Source: Nemertoderma westbladi (taxonomy: Eukaryota > Xenacoelomorpha > Nemertodermatida > Nemertodermatidae). Taken from it: DNA of 47,916 nucleotides. The position numbers and the translations under genes are program-made. Below, in pieces: positions 10,962 to 20,225 of the stretch; position 1 is the first letter of the stretch; every line of letters starts with the position of its first letter. The notes beneath the pieces are model-generated. The model was not told the DNA's origin, ran no database searches, and saw only the letters and a program-made list of their open reading frames with translations. The stretch is from positions 1 through 47,916 of the forward strand of contig JAUCBJ010004157.1 in NCBI GenBank assembly GCA_032718475.1, given 5' to 3'.

Positions 10962-11036
10962 TTCCCGACTGGGATTCGAACTTGTAACCTATCTGTAATG
11001 CAACCAACGCCTTACCCATCTGACCACTACGCCATG
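10962..11036 (-). other. tRNA-like sequence with pol III A and B box motifs in the LTR
   Basis: Read on the minus strand, GGCGTAGTGGTCAGATGG resembles a tRNA D-arm/A box and AGTTCGAATCC is one base from the B-box consensus. The T-stem and acceptor do not pair well, so this is not a working tRNA gene. It may be a SINE head or a decayed tRNA. The right LTR (27775-27836) lacks 19 bases that include the B box. Confidence 0.5.
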
Positions 11037-11175
11037 AGATTACCTACGGGTTTTATGTGTATGTACCAATATGAATAGGCATATTACATTACTGTAACTT
11101 AATCAAAATGCATCGGATTTTAGAAAGTTTTTTCGTTAAACTACAAATGCTATCTTATAGTGAAATAATCCATCA

Positions 11176-11778
11176 CCGCTCCATGAAAACAGTAAGTAAG
11201 ACTGTTTTCACCAATCGAAATATAAACTATTTACAAAATACTTCTAAGTCTACTGGTGGGGCCTAAAATATAAAATAATCACTACCTAATTATTGCATAC
11301 TTAATATTGCAGGTACGGCGTAAATACAATCTATCATACATACAAAATACAAATTTACCAATTAACTTTAGTGCATAAAATACAAAAAAAAGCTTTCAGT
11401 AATCAAGATAAGCAAATTAAACAAATCAGAACATATCAAACAAATAATTTCAAACTTTCAATAATCTTCATATATTGCAAATATACATAATAAATTTACC
11501 AAATTAAATCAGTTCAAATATAAACAAACATAATGCGCTAATAATTTTCAAATAAGTCTTAAAGTCCTCCTGACGATCTTAAAAGTTCGTCCTGCTGGTC
11601 TGGATATCTTCTCCTGAGCGCTAATCGCTAACGGTAGGCTCGCAAGCCTTCCTTCTCTATCTTGCTCTCCTATTCCTTGGCCGAACGGGCTCGTCCACGC
11701 CCTCTAATACGATTGGGTGGTGGTCGGGATCGAACTGGACTCGGACTTTGGTGTCGAGCTGTCGGTGGTTCCAAAACG
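11176..11778. other. BEL-2 3' non-coding region with one GRLASLP palindrome
   Basis: This lies between the last extra-ORF codons and the 3' LTR. The 20 bp palindrome sits at 11633-11652. Sequence from about 11488 upward is shared, inverted, with the copy ending at 42772, and includes GTTAGCGATTAGCGCTCAGG-type sequence. The plus frame at 11662-11928 is a shadow. No obvious polypurine tract adjoins the LTR. Confidence 0.55.
11633..11652 (-). repeat. GRLASLP palindrome, copy 1
   Basis: The plus strand reads GGTAGGCTCGCAAGCCTTCC, a 20 bp near-palindrome that translates to GRLASLP in frame 1 on either strand. This copy is non-coding. The corresponding place in the inverted copy (about 42604-42618) holds only a partial form. 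Confidence 0.9.
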
Positions 11779-12625
11779 CTAGGAAAGGAGACGACGGGAG
11801 TTTCGCTCAGTCCGTCGTGCGCTCAGTCCTCTAAATCCTCGTCTGATTCCAATTGTTGGCTTAACATCGGATCGAGTCTCCACAACGCTGGGAGGAAGTT
11901 GAAAGGGTGGGACTGTTCCGTCCTCTGACACCTTGCTCTCTGACGTTGTCTGAATTCTAATGGGTTCCGGCAAAGCGTATCATGTCCCTCCGCGTGGTTC
12001 TCTAGCGAGGGAAACCGTGCCCCGAGTCATCCGCATTTGCGACTTCGATGTCGTCCTCTCGGCGACATTTACTACCTTCTTTATCTCTTGTCCTGCCTTC
12101 TGGGCTCTAAGTATATGAAGTTGCGGAATGCGGATCATCCTGTGGGTGATGCGTCTTTTCGGCTAACGGCGTGGCCTTGAAGCCAGTCTCACGTAGAACG
12201 TCCGCCTCATCTAGAATACATGAGGTTACGCGTTTGTGATAAAATGCGCTCCGGTATGCCCAAGCTATCGAATGCCAGGCTCCTTGATTCCGCTGTTCGA
12301 CTCGCAATTTGTCGAATTCCCCGGCGGTAATCTTGTTCACCACAGTTTGAAAATTCCAAGTGTTCTTGTTGTCGGGGTGTACCTGTAGAAAGTAGTCCCG
12401 AACAACCTTAAATCCGCTATCCAAAGGCAATATATCCAGCACCTCCAAGAGTTCATCGTATTGAGGCATAGCTGACACGTATCCTTCCTTCGACATTAAG
12501 AGAGGGTTTACGGCCCAAAATCCCAAGTGTGCTCTCATAGGGAAACGGCGTCGCTGTGTCGATACATGCTCGTCTGCTAGATTCTCCCAATGGTCGAATA
12601 GCTGTCGAATGATTTTATCTGACAT
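11779..12625 (-). pseudogene. BEL-2 extra protein, C-terminal region
   Basis: The main frame (12625-12107) follows the triple zinc knuckle after a frameshift. Similarity to the copy at 41642-42365 is clear throughout: FPMRAHLGFWAVNPLL, LPLDSGFKVVRDYFLQVHP, TWNFQTVVNKITAGEFDKL, WAYRSAFYHKR. The same layout occurs in the repeat-X protein, where RYYPGRAYEGVYAFHPYLF and TKYVRKFLRSINPSD occupy the same places. Coding continues in another frame to 11973-11779 with a Pro-rich tail (VPPFQLPPSVVE). It is probably the C-terminal domain of a Gag-like nucleic-acid-binding protein; the function is unknown. Confidence 0.65.
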
Positions 12626-13476
12626 ATGCTCAGCTCATAGGGGATGTCCCTAAGTTGACACTCTGATACCCTATGACCTTTAATGTTACAATACGTGTAC
12701 TGCGCCACGAAACGCCAGCAAGTGTAGAAAGTGTGCGAATGTTGATCCCCACACCAGTTGCATACTAAGTCCAGTAGAGATATATGTTTCGCTCCGCATT
12801 TCTTTGCGTGGTGGCCAGTTGCCCCGCATCTGCCACAAATAGTATTGGCACGGTACCAAACTCGCACATAGATGGGGCGAGCGCTACCGTCCACGTGATA
12901 ATTCTCATCATCCGGGTCAGTCGGTATGTTCGTCTCTGTAGGTTGTACAGAAACCATGGCATTGCTTTTTTCCAACTTGCGTATCTCAGTTCGCGTCTTA
13001 CTCGGAAGGTTCTCCTCTATTTCTATGAGTTGCCGCAACAGTTCGTCTATTATCGCAAACTCGGTCGGATCCACATCGTCATGATGGGCGGTAGGATCGC
13101 GAGCCTTCCAGGATCCTTCCGGGCCTTTGAATTCCGCGTGGCGTTCCCCGTCATAGGGTACTAACGTTAACATCAACGGTCTGTCGACTAGGCTTCCTGC
13201 GTGAGTGAGATAGACGTCCCTGAAAACACTAAGTCCCGCTTGCATGAAAACTTTGCAGTGCGCATTGGTGTTATAAAAGGGTTGGAGAAATCGGCGGAAT
13301 ATATCAGTATGCGTCCTTCCTCCGTCGTAAAAGGTATGTCCTTCACCGAGACATAACGGATGTCGCTTTAAGGTCCTAGACACTACATCGGCGATGAAGC
13401 AAACGTTTACCGAAGATTCTATCGCCAAATAGTATTGCAAGATTATTCGTGGGGGTGAGGTACTCGCCCTCGCCAC
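12577..13476 (-). pseudogene. BEL-2 extra protein, triple zinc-knuckle region
   Basis: 299 codons. The C-terminal third carries three knuckles: CGRCGATGHHAKKC (CX2CX4HX4C), CNWCGDQHSHTFYTC (CX2CX5HX4C) and YTYCNIKGHRVSEC. In the third the first Cys is Tyr; the copy at 41.5 kb keeps Cys. The N-terminal part (ILQYYLAIESSVNVCFIADVV, LCLGEGHTFYDGGRTH, VPYDGERHAEFKG) has no family I recognise. One GRLASLP palindrome (13090-13109) lies inside and is read here as KARDPT. Frameshifts join this segment to 14333-13443 upstream and 12625-12107 downstream. CCHC knuckles normally bind RNA or single-stranded DNA. BEL-2 already has Gag knuckles at about 20.5 kb, so this is a second such protein. Confidence 0.7.
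13090..13109 (-). repeat. GRLASLP palindrome, copy 2 (variant)
   Basis: The plus strand reads GGTAGGATCGCGAGCCTTCC. It lies inside coding sequence, in a frame giving KARDPT rather than GRLASLP. The homologous spot near 41087 in the inverted copy is degenerate (GGAAGTTGCGCACGCCTACC). Confidence 0.85.
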
Positions 13477-14333
13477 TTTAACTGTGACTCAAACTCGTTT
13501 ACGCCGGGGGTATCTCCCTCACCATATACGTCCGTGTATTTGCTCCTCTTGCTCTCCTTATAATCCCAACTAAACATTAGGTATGAGATATAACCCGTTC
13601 CAGTTTTTAGCGTGTTATACTCCCTGAAATATCCTTGCTCAATAGCCCAAAGCAACATTGGACTAGTATCCACGTATGGCGTAGGCAATCGATCCTCCTC
13701 CTCGGGCATTCCTGCGAAATCGCTAATGAGGTCATCCCGTACACTGGATCCGATCTTGACGATGCTCTTATAGAGTACAATGTCTCGTACGGAATTTGGG
13801 AACATTCTAGCTTCTATGCTACAAGCCAGGTCCATGGATTTAACTATCCGTTTTATCATTGTGTGTCTTTGCTTCGTTCCTTCCGGCATAGGCATCTTTC
13901 TATCGCTCCTCTGTCGGCTGAAGACATGTAACACGCCATCTGGTGCTCGAATCTGTATAGTCTTTGAAGTGAGGCTTTGCTGATGGCTTCCTCCTTCATT
14001 ATCGTAAAACATATAACCATTCTCCTTCAGAGATCGGCTAGTTGCGTCCCAATCATCGAGTAAATCGTCGGTAGGGTTCCAAATTCTCCCTATGGACTTT
14101 TCATCGTCGAAACTAATAGGTTTTCCGGTCCAATTGGTCGCAATATCGGTGTCGGTCTCAAACGTTCCGACTCCAATCCATAATCGAATCGTTTTCGTTA
14201 GATATCCTCGCAAGATACAAGGTGCGATATCCGTCCCCGCGCGATCCACTTCCTTAAAGTCCATAATATGTGGAGGCACATTGCGTACGATTTTCTGTAC
14301 TATCGTTCTACGCAACTCGGCTGACTCTAACAC
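13443..14333 (-). pseudogene. BEL-2 extra protein, central region
   Basis: 296 codons starting at a GTG that is only the first in-frame candidate; the frame is open further upstream and joins the previous segment (14854-14327) by a frameshift near 14390. Readable parts include VRNVPPHIMDFKEVDRAGTD, TNWTGKPISFDDEKSIGRI, GTKQRHTMIKRIVKSMDLA and YISYLMFSWDYKESKRSKY. The second half is conserved in the copy at 40326-40700. No catalytic motif or named domain is visible. The next segment begins after a frameshift near 13450. Confidence 0.6.
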
Positions 14334-14854
14334 ATCACCAAAGGTAACCGATGGGAGGAAATCCAGGTTCGAAATGATATGTCTGAAATGAAATGATAAT
14401 CGACTATAGGAATCTCATAAGTTGTCTCCTCTCGGGTCGGTATACTAATAGGAAAGCTGGTTGGTCTCGCGACTGGTACTATTGCTTTAGTAGGATGGGG
14501 CTGAGGTTCTCGCGTCATCTCGACATGAGGTATCTGTAGTCTCTGCGACAAACGCTGAGCAAAGGTGATACTATCGAAGAGCTTGGGTGTCATCTCCTTA
14601 GGTTCGGTTTGATCGTGGGATATCCAGTAAAATGGTAGGCTCGCGAGCCTTCCGCCGAACTCCTCGATCTCGCCTTTCTCGTACTCCTTGTACGCCCTGT
14701 AGAGGCTCAAAGCTTCCCGTTTCTCTTGCGTTGACTTATTAGACTCGTCCACTACCATACTGTAGACGTCTGGTTCGACTAATTTGGGTTCGTAAATAAC
14801 GATCTCACCCGTGTTCGGTCCACTCATCTTGAACAAATGATACGGATTCGTCAA
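14327..14854 (-). CDS. BEL-2 extra protein, N-terminal segment
   Basis: 175 codons. The first ATG is at 14854 and a second, MSGPNTGEIVIYEPKL, is nine codons in; either could start it. It is acidic and charged (ESNKSTQEKREALSLYRAYKEYEKGEIEEF), then reads GGRLASLP from a palindrome copy at 14634-14653, and has a Pro-rich C-terminal half. A frameshift near its 3' end leads into 14333-13443, so it probably begins one protein of roughly 1,000 residues. It is separated from the upstream 183-codon ORF by two in-frame stops, so the two are distinct ORFs. No family is recognised. Confidence 0.55.
   Translation of the reverse strand: MTNPYHLFKMSGPNTGEIVIYEPKLVEPDVYSMVVDESNKSTQEKREALSLYRAYKEYEKGEIEEFGGRLASLPFYWISHDQTEPKEMTPKLFDSITFAQRLSQRLQIPHVEMTREPQPHPTKAIVPVARPTSFPISIPTREETTYEIPIVDYHFISDISFRTWISSHRLPLVMC
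14634..14653 (-). repeat. GRLASLP palindrome, copy 3 (coding)
   Basis: GGTAGGCTCGCGAGCCTTCC on the plus strand. It is read on the minus strand as GRLASLP inside the extra protein's N-terminal segment. Confidence 0.9.
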
Positions 14855-14872
14855 AGGGTATCAGCCTTCTTG

Positions 14873-15424
14873 CTAATGCAGACTTTGGTGGTATGAGCAT
14901 CGTGCTAATATCGGCTCGGGGCTCTCCAAGTTCAATCGCGTAGGAATCACGTTGTCTTGCTCGCGCATACATGCTCCACATTTGTAAAACAGTTTGTATA
15001 TGGAGAACGCGTCCTTTGTCTCTGGATCCCCTCCTCGAGCGCGTCTATAAAGATGCATTCCTTCGAATTCGTCCCTAGCTGCAGGCAAAGTTTCACTCGC
15101 CATCAAATATTGCAGCGTATGATATAATCGGCATATCTCCGTGTCTGGATCCTCGCAAATGTCACTGGCATCGCATAACGCATTGTAGGGATATAACGCA
15201 TTGAACTCCGCGCGTAATTCCTCCGCTCTTTTGTTATAAGCGTCCAATCGCTGTTTTGTAACATTCGGGTCCGCCTTGGATTTAGTGAGCTTTGCTGTAC
15301 TCCTAGCCATACTCTCCACTCCAAACACACTAAAGTTTTTAGCTCCATAATGATGAAATGGCGCCTGGTGCTCCTGTTCCTGCGTAAACCCCTGACGTAA
15401 CTCCTTACAAATCTTATCCGCCAT
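14873..15424 (-). CDS. BEL-2 small extra ORF with Cys/His cluster
   Basis: 183 codons from an ATG at 15424 to TAG at 14873-14875. It is basic and helical in the first half (KLTKSKADPNVTKQRLDAYNKRAEELRAEF). The C-terminal part has CGAC and, about 22 residues later, CSYH, a possible CX2C...CX2H zinc site. It is the first ORF after pol and lies in the env position, but it has no signal peptide or transmembrane segment, so it is not an envelope. No homologue is recognised, and no counterpart is seen in the 40-42.8 kb copy or in repeat X. Confidence 0.5.
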   Translation of the reverse strand: MADKICKELRQGFTQEQEHQAPFHHYGAKNFSVFGVESMARSTAKLTKSKADPNVTKQRLDAYNKRAEELRAEFNALYPYNALCDASDICEDPDTEICRLYHTLQYLMASETLPAARDEFEGMHLYRRARGGDPETKDAFSIYKLFYKCGACMREQDNVIPTRLNLESPEPILARCSYHQSLH

Positions 15425-16159
15425 TATATACGCATATATATGGTTACATATCGTTACGTTTCTACTAGATGAAGCACAAAATAGAGGTTAGATGTGAGGA
15501 GACTTAGAGTTTGTTGGCTTTTGGTTCAACTTTGCTCTAAAACCCCTACCCATTTGCCTAATGACTTCGGGTTCGCGTGATTTCGCACTGGCTCCTAATC
15601 CAAAAAATGTGAAGATAAAAAACGAATTCCGGGAAAACTAGCCGCGAGTCTAAAATACTCAATTTTAATTTCCCAAACTACATCCCAAATAAAATAATGC
15701 AGTCGAGAATTAATTTGGTCTAAATAATAGTAGAACCGACTACGTAGAGCGAGGATGATTTTCTTTTCCAAAAAAATTTATCGGTAGGCTCGCAAGCCTT
15801 CCATCCGCTCTTGTCCTCCCCAATTTTAATTTTTATCTAGCTGTATTCTAGAATTCGCATTCACTGGAGAATCATTTTTCTTAAATTTAAATCCAACTAA
15901 ATGGATTTGTCTAATAATTTTTGAAAAATTGTCTCACTTGTGGGTTCCAAGTGGAATTCCATTCCTACTGTACACACAATCCCGCTCCTATGTGATACAT
16001 AAGGGTACTACCCTCCATGTTCACATATAAAGACAATGGAATTCCACTGCTGTCTCTATCTACAGTGAAGAGGAATACAAATGCACATGCAGTACTACAA
16101 AATACTAAATCACTAAAATACAGTAAAGCTATGTGGCGGCCATCAAGGGTCCCACATCT
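15425..16159. other. BEL-2 spacer between pol and extra ORFs
   Basis: AT-rich and without a coding frame. It contains a GRLASLP palindrome (15783-15802) and two inverted 14-mers built on GGAATTCC (AGTGGAATTCCATT near 15951 and its complement near 16034), which could form a stem of about 14 bp with a 70-base loop. A subgenomic promoter or splice site for the extra ORFs could lie here; none is evident. Confidence 0.5.
15783..15802 (-). repeat. GRLASLP palindrome, copy 4 (non-coding)
   Basis: GGTAGGCTCGCAAGCCTTCC, identical to copy 1, in the spacer after pol. Confidence 0.9.
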
Positions 16160-16477
16160 CTATTTACTAAGATTGGGTAGAGATTTGTAGTCTCCTGTCT
16201 CGTTTCTAGTCTCCTCAAGGATCACGAGACGTTGTACAGGCCTATCTACGGAACGTCCGTCAATAGTCCGTACAGTAACTGTCCTTACTACACCAGATGT
16301 AGGGTGTGTGGTCAAAATGACTCCAGTCAGCCAAAACCGTCTTTTCAGATTGGTTTCAGCCAATAAAACATGGTCACCTCGTCTCAAACATCGGGTATTA
16401 AGATACCAAGAGGTTCTGGTCGAAATAGAGGGCAAATAGTGCTTCTGCCATATTTCCCAGAATTTATTGGCTAACAA
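16160..16477 (-). pseudogene. pol: BEL-2 integrase C-terminal domain (DUF5641-like)
   Basis: 105 codons with FWEIWQKHYLPSISTR, GDHVLLAETNLKRRFWLTGVI and VRTVTVRTIDGRSVDRPVQRLVILE, the standard C-terminal domain of BEL/Pao integrases, thought to bind DNA or chromatin. It follows the core by a frameshift at about 16470. The stop at 16160 is the end of pol. Confidence 0.85.
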
Positions 16478-17100
16478 CTGAGTGATTTTCCAAGCTTTGT
16501 TGCCGTCGCAACTTGTTGCCGTACCTGTCGCTATCGACAGGTACCGAAGTGGGCAACAATGTCATCGGCGCCTGCATAAGCAGGTGCACTGGTGTCAAGG
16601 CAAACTGTGAGTCGTTGTTGTCTGGGATCAAAGCGATCGGTCTAGTATTCAAAACTGCTTCGATTTCTATTGACAACGTTGTCAGTTTGTCGTCTGTCAA
16701 AATGCGTTGCGTCGGTATTACTTTCGCCATAGCCGTTTTAATTGAGCCAATCGGCCTTTCCCAAACACCGCCTCTCCACGGACTGTCGGAAGTGTTAAAG
16801 TTCCTCGAGCGTAAGTATGATAGACAGTGATGCCTACCTACATGTTTGAGTCGTACATGTGCGTCCAGTATCATAGCGCGCTGTAACTCATGGTGTTGCG
16901 GTATGATGATAGGATACCTAAAGTCAAGTGCAAAGTCAATGTTTTGGAGTCTGGACTTGTGACAAAGTAAGCCCCTATAGATTATCGGACTTCAACTCAA
17001 AATCGGTGAAGACTTAATCTGTTTACCCTAATTGATCACTGTGAACTCTCGTGCGAAATATCGCAATTGATAATTACGAATAATATCAACTTCACAAAGA
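16464..17100 (-). pseudogene. pol: BEL-2 integrase, core largely deleted
   Basis: The zinc-domain remnant, broken by stops, reads IDFALDFRYPIIIPQHHEL and LDAHVRLKHVG. Directly after HHCLSYLRSR comes SPWRGGVWERPIGSIKTAM, which belongs to the end of the catalytic core around the Glu. The stretch that normally holds both catalytic Asp residues is missing, roughly 100 or more codons by comparison with the family's usual layout. The rest (VLNTRPIALI, ALTPVHLLM) is typical BEL integrase. This copy cannot encode an active integrase. Confidence 0.8.
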
Positions 17101-17124
17101 CCAACTTCCTCTAAGGTAAGTCTT

Positions 17125-17892
17125 CTAGGAAAGTCGCGTTTGCCTCTGGCATATTGTCTCAAACGTTTGAGCCATTTTCATTGAAAGATTCATACAAGCA
17201 TCTGGTCGAGATTCTGGTGAGACATCTGGCGTAATGTCAGGTCTAGCGTCCAGGTCATCAGATTTCGTCCGTCCTTGTTTCCTCTTGACCTTGGCGTTGG
17301 CTTTCGCTTTAGATTTGACAGCCTTGTCAATTTTTATCTCGGCACCCTCTGGTATGGTATTGGTTGTCGCGTCGAATAACGGTGGCCATTTGTTTGACGG
17401 TTGTTGTAGGAAATCGGGTCCTCTAAACCAAAGGGATTTATTGTCCGGTTTACAAAAGTCAGTCGGTAGCATCCCCCGTGACACGATGTCGGCTGGGTTC
17501 AGCTTCCCTGGACAGTGACGCCAATCTTGTTTGAGCGACTGGTCCAATATTTCCGCCCATCTGTTGGCTACGAAAGTCTTGAACTCAAATGTTTCATTGT
17601 TTATGTACCAAAGTACCAACGTCGCATCCGTCCAATACGTGACCTTCAAGTTAGCCTCCAGCTCACGTTGAACTAGACTGACAATATCGGTGGATATCGT
17701 CCCGGCTTGCAGCTCTCCACGAGGTACAGTCATATACTTCAACGGCATTGTTCTAGCCCTTGAAGTAACAAGAGACACTTCGTAGCTGTCCGATGTCACT
17801 TGTCGTCTAAGGTACAAAGTAACTCCCAGTCCATCCTTACTAGCGTCACTAAAGCTGTGAAGCTCTAAATCGGCAGGAAAGGTGGTCTGCAA
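17125..17892 (-). pseudogene. pol: BEL-2 RNase H-like domain
   Basis: 255 codons beginning MQTTFPADLELHSFSDASKDG. It contains the RNase H Asp in SDASKDGLGVTLY, Glu in TVPRGELQAG, Asp in TYWTDATLVLWYI, and CPGKLNPADIVSRG, all typical of BEL/Pao. It removes RNA from RNA-DNA hybrids during replication. The C-terminal 80 residues are a Lys/Asp-rich, low-complexity linker. The N-terminus joins RT across a short frameshifted gap at 17893-17961. Confidence 0.85.
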
Positions 17893-17961
17893 AGGAAAGT
17901 ATACCCTTGGTATGGTATAATCTTGTAGGAACGTCAGTTGGGCTTCCCAGTCCCTCCATTG

Positions 17962-18768
17962 CTAAGCTAACTTTTCTGGGATGGGGTTGTCCCATTCCAG
18001 TCCGGCTTGCCAAATGCTGCGGAGTATGATCCTGGCATGTAGGATCACTGGACTAATGAAACACAATGGGTCATACAATCGACTCATGGTCGATAAGCAA
18101 GTCCTCTTTGTGAGAGGTCTAGTCTGGTCATTGGACCTTACACGTACCCTAAAATTGTCAGTGTTAGGGTACCAACTAAGTCCTAATACTTTGGTCGTAG
18201 GTAGAGGTTCTAGGTCTAAGTCTAAATCACCTCCATTGCGATCCATCGGGTCGAATAAGTTCACTAGTTTGGGTTCGTTGGAAGCGAACTTCGTAAGGTG
18301 GAATCCGCCCTCAGCGAGACAATCCTGGAGTTGGTGTGCTACAGTCCTAGCGCGCTCCAGAGTGTCACAACTCTTGAGGCCGTCATCCAAGTAGAAATCT
18401 CGTTCCACTGTCCGAACTACTTCTGGGTCAAATTGGTCTTGTCTGTCTAATGCTGTCTGCTTTAAGGCGTACATGGTGCAGTTGGGGCTGTCCCTGGCAC
18501 CGAAAACTCTTACCTGCATGTGGTAAGTTTCTGGTGGAAGTTCTAAATTTCCGTCCGGATACCAAAGAAACCTTAAACTGTCCCTGTCCCGCTCCAAAGC
18601 CTTAACCTGGTGAAACATGGCCTCTACGTGACAGGTGAAAGCCACTTTGTGTTGTCTAAAATGCATTAGGACTCCCATGCGGTAATTATTCATATTCGGC
18701 CCGTCCATCAGTTCGCTGTTCATAGACATCCCTTGGTAAAGCGCGGCGCAGTCGTTAACTACATGCAC
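17962..18768 (-). pseudogene. pol: BEL-2 reverse transcriptase (Pao type)
   Basis: 268 codons with the Pao-type RT order: YQGMSMNSELMDGPNMNN, then motif A, DRDSLRFLWYPDGN, RVFGARDSPNCTMYALKQT, and the catalytic FYLDDGLKS (residues 125-133). Motif A reads CHVEAMFHQV, where the family has Asp at the His position (residue 47), so a metal-binding residue is lost. The GLSWYPNTDNFRV and TKRTCLSTMSRLYDPLCFI region continues into the connection domain. It is preceded, across a frame break, by 19470-18790. Confidence 0.88.
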
Positions 18769-18789
18769 CTTGCCAGGTTTGTCCGGGTA

Positions 18790-19470
18790 TCAAACAAAAT
18801 GATGTGGCAGGTAATATGTCTGATCTGTGGTTACCTCGGGATTTAACATCCTAATAGTGTATCCCTTTTGGAGATACGTCTGAAGTTGCGCATTGTATTG
18901 CATATAGGCCGTCTCATCTCGCAACAATCGCTGCCTTATTGATTTGAGTCGCCTCAAAGCAAGCGGGTAGTTGTTAATGAGCTTAGGTTGTCCATTGCGC
19001 CACAACATGCCAACCTCGTAGTGGCCATTCGCGGTCTGGCGAATGGTATCTTTCATAATACTTAATGACCGTTTTTCCTGTTCTGACATAGCGGTCTCGT
19101 AACTACCGGGTTCTGCTGAGTCCTGTTCCAACCATTGAATGGTCCGTTCAGTCAGCAGTCGGTCAAGCGCTGCTTGCACTGCGCCATGGTCCTCGTCCAT
19201 GTCTTTGTCCGCTGCAGTGGCTAGTGTCAATGTGTCTGGTAGGCTCGCAAGCCTTCCGGTGTCACTAGTCGGCGTCGAATCGTCGTGTGGCGGTTTGACA
19301 ACCTTCTGATCTGTCGGTAGGCTCGCTCGCCTTCCAAGATCAATGACCGGTGTCGAAGCCTGGTGGGTGGGGTCAATGACATTCGGATTTTTCGGTAGGC
19401 TCGCAAGCCTTCCAAAACCCTCGTTCATCGAGTCATCCACAGCAACAACCCTTTGGTCTTCGGTAGTCAA
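18790..19470 (-). pseudogene. pol: BEL-2 RT N-terminal region with 26-residue GRLASLP repeats
   Basis: 226 codons. The first 80 or so hold three tandem 26-residue units, each starting GRLASLP or GRRASLP and sharing a spacer pattern (V..P.H..STP..D). The DNA period is 78 bp. The rest (ERTIQWLEQD, NNYPLALRRLKSIRQRL, YYLPHHFV) is the usual lead-in to BEL/Pao RT. The repeats sit in the linker between protease and RT, where extra residues are probably tolerated. The final YYLPHHFV runs straight into the RT frame at 18768. Confidence 0.8.
19238..19413 (-). repeat. Three GRLASLP palindromes at 78 bp spacing (copies 5-7)
   Basis: Copies at 19238-19257, 19316-19335 (centre GCTCGCTCGCC) and 19394-19413. 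Starts are exactly 78 bp apart, and all are read in frame as G-R-(L/R)-A-S-L-P. The spacers are recognisably related, so this is a diverged tandem duplication carrying the motif. Confidence 0.92.
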
Positions 19471-19575
19471 TACAACCTGGTTTACTGCAAGTAGTTGTAA
19501 GTCAGAGGTCCGTGTGGTCGTGTCCAGATCAGTTACATCAGTATCGGTGGCGTCTGCGTTTGCGACGCAAGTCTG

Positions 19576-20225
19576 TCATAGTGCAGTCTGTACAATTGGA
19601 CCACAGGAGTGTGAAGGATAATTATCTATCGTAGTAGTAAATAAACTACACGTACTTAATACGTCGTCCTCCAGTGAACGCCCCTCTAGTGAACGCACTG
19701 GTGCTCTAGTATACCAACCACCTATGGGAGTTCTACATGCATAGGGGTTGCCCGCTGTAATAACAGATGGGCGTACCTCCCATAACTGATGTAAGTTAAA
19801 CTGGTCTGTCCCAATTAACATCGCAATTGAGTGATAATTAACAGGACATTCCGGTCTTCCAAGGTGTCGGAAATACTTACGATCTTCCAGTGATTGCTCT
19901 GGCATAGGGCGAGCAAGTTACTAAAGTCCTTCGTAGCTGCAAAGGTCAAATTTCTTACCGGAAGTAATGAGCGCTCCTCCTTGCTGTGTTCCGCTTTGGA
20001 AAGAAGAGTGTCTAAGGTGAGTTTTACTCTTGTCACAGGAATCGCTCGCTTACCATGCATGCTGCTTACAGTATACTGAGCAGTCTTACCTTGACTCATG
20101 TCCGTAACTACGTCGGCTACTTGTTCGTCGACATAACTATGCGATGACGCAGAGTCTAAGATAGCGTATATACGCTTGCTCCCTCGGTTCCGGTAATCTT
20201 TAAAGGAATCACGCTAAACCCTTTC
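19576..20225 (-). pseudogene. pol: BEL-2 aspartic protease (DUF1758) and A17-like linker
   Basis: Two overlapping frames. The first (about 20190-19815, open above its ATG at 20099) reads YAILDSASSHSYVDEQVA, the BEL protease active site in DSAS form, then VTRVKLTLDTLL. The second (19905-19576) reads AMLIGTDQFNLHQLWEV and NPYACRTPIGGWYTRAPV, the motif pair between protease and RT. A frameshift near 19890 separates them, and another near 20190 precedes the active site. The protease would process the polyprotein. DSA replaces the more usual DSG or DTG; whether that is tolerated is uncertain. Confidence 0.78.

Larger units (their letters stand above)
8955..11175 (-). repeat. BEL-2 3' LTR (left)
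   Basis: Highly similar to 25785-27961, with scattered substitutions and short indels. In sense (minus) order it carries a tRNA-like sequence, a promoter with three CCAAT boxes, a heat-shock-like array and TATATATA (10778-10785), and then about 1.8 kb of R/U5. The latter includes C-tracts (seen as G22 at 10302-10323 and G12 at 10118-10129 on the plus strand) and a (TG)n run near 9665. Small open frames here are Gly/Pro-repeat artefacts of the G tracts. Confidence 0.85.

Noticed and set aside
10962-11036. Functional tRNA gene
   Set aside because: The acceptor and T stems do not pair and the other LTR copy has lost the B box; kept only as tRNA-like.
14873-15424. Envelope gene of an endogenous retrovirus
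   Set aside because: It occupies the env position but has no signal peptide, membrane segment or fusion-peptide-like stretch; the Cys/His cluster suggests metal binding instead.
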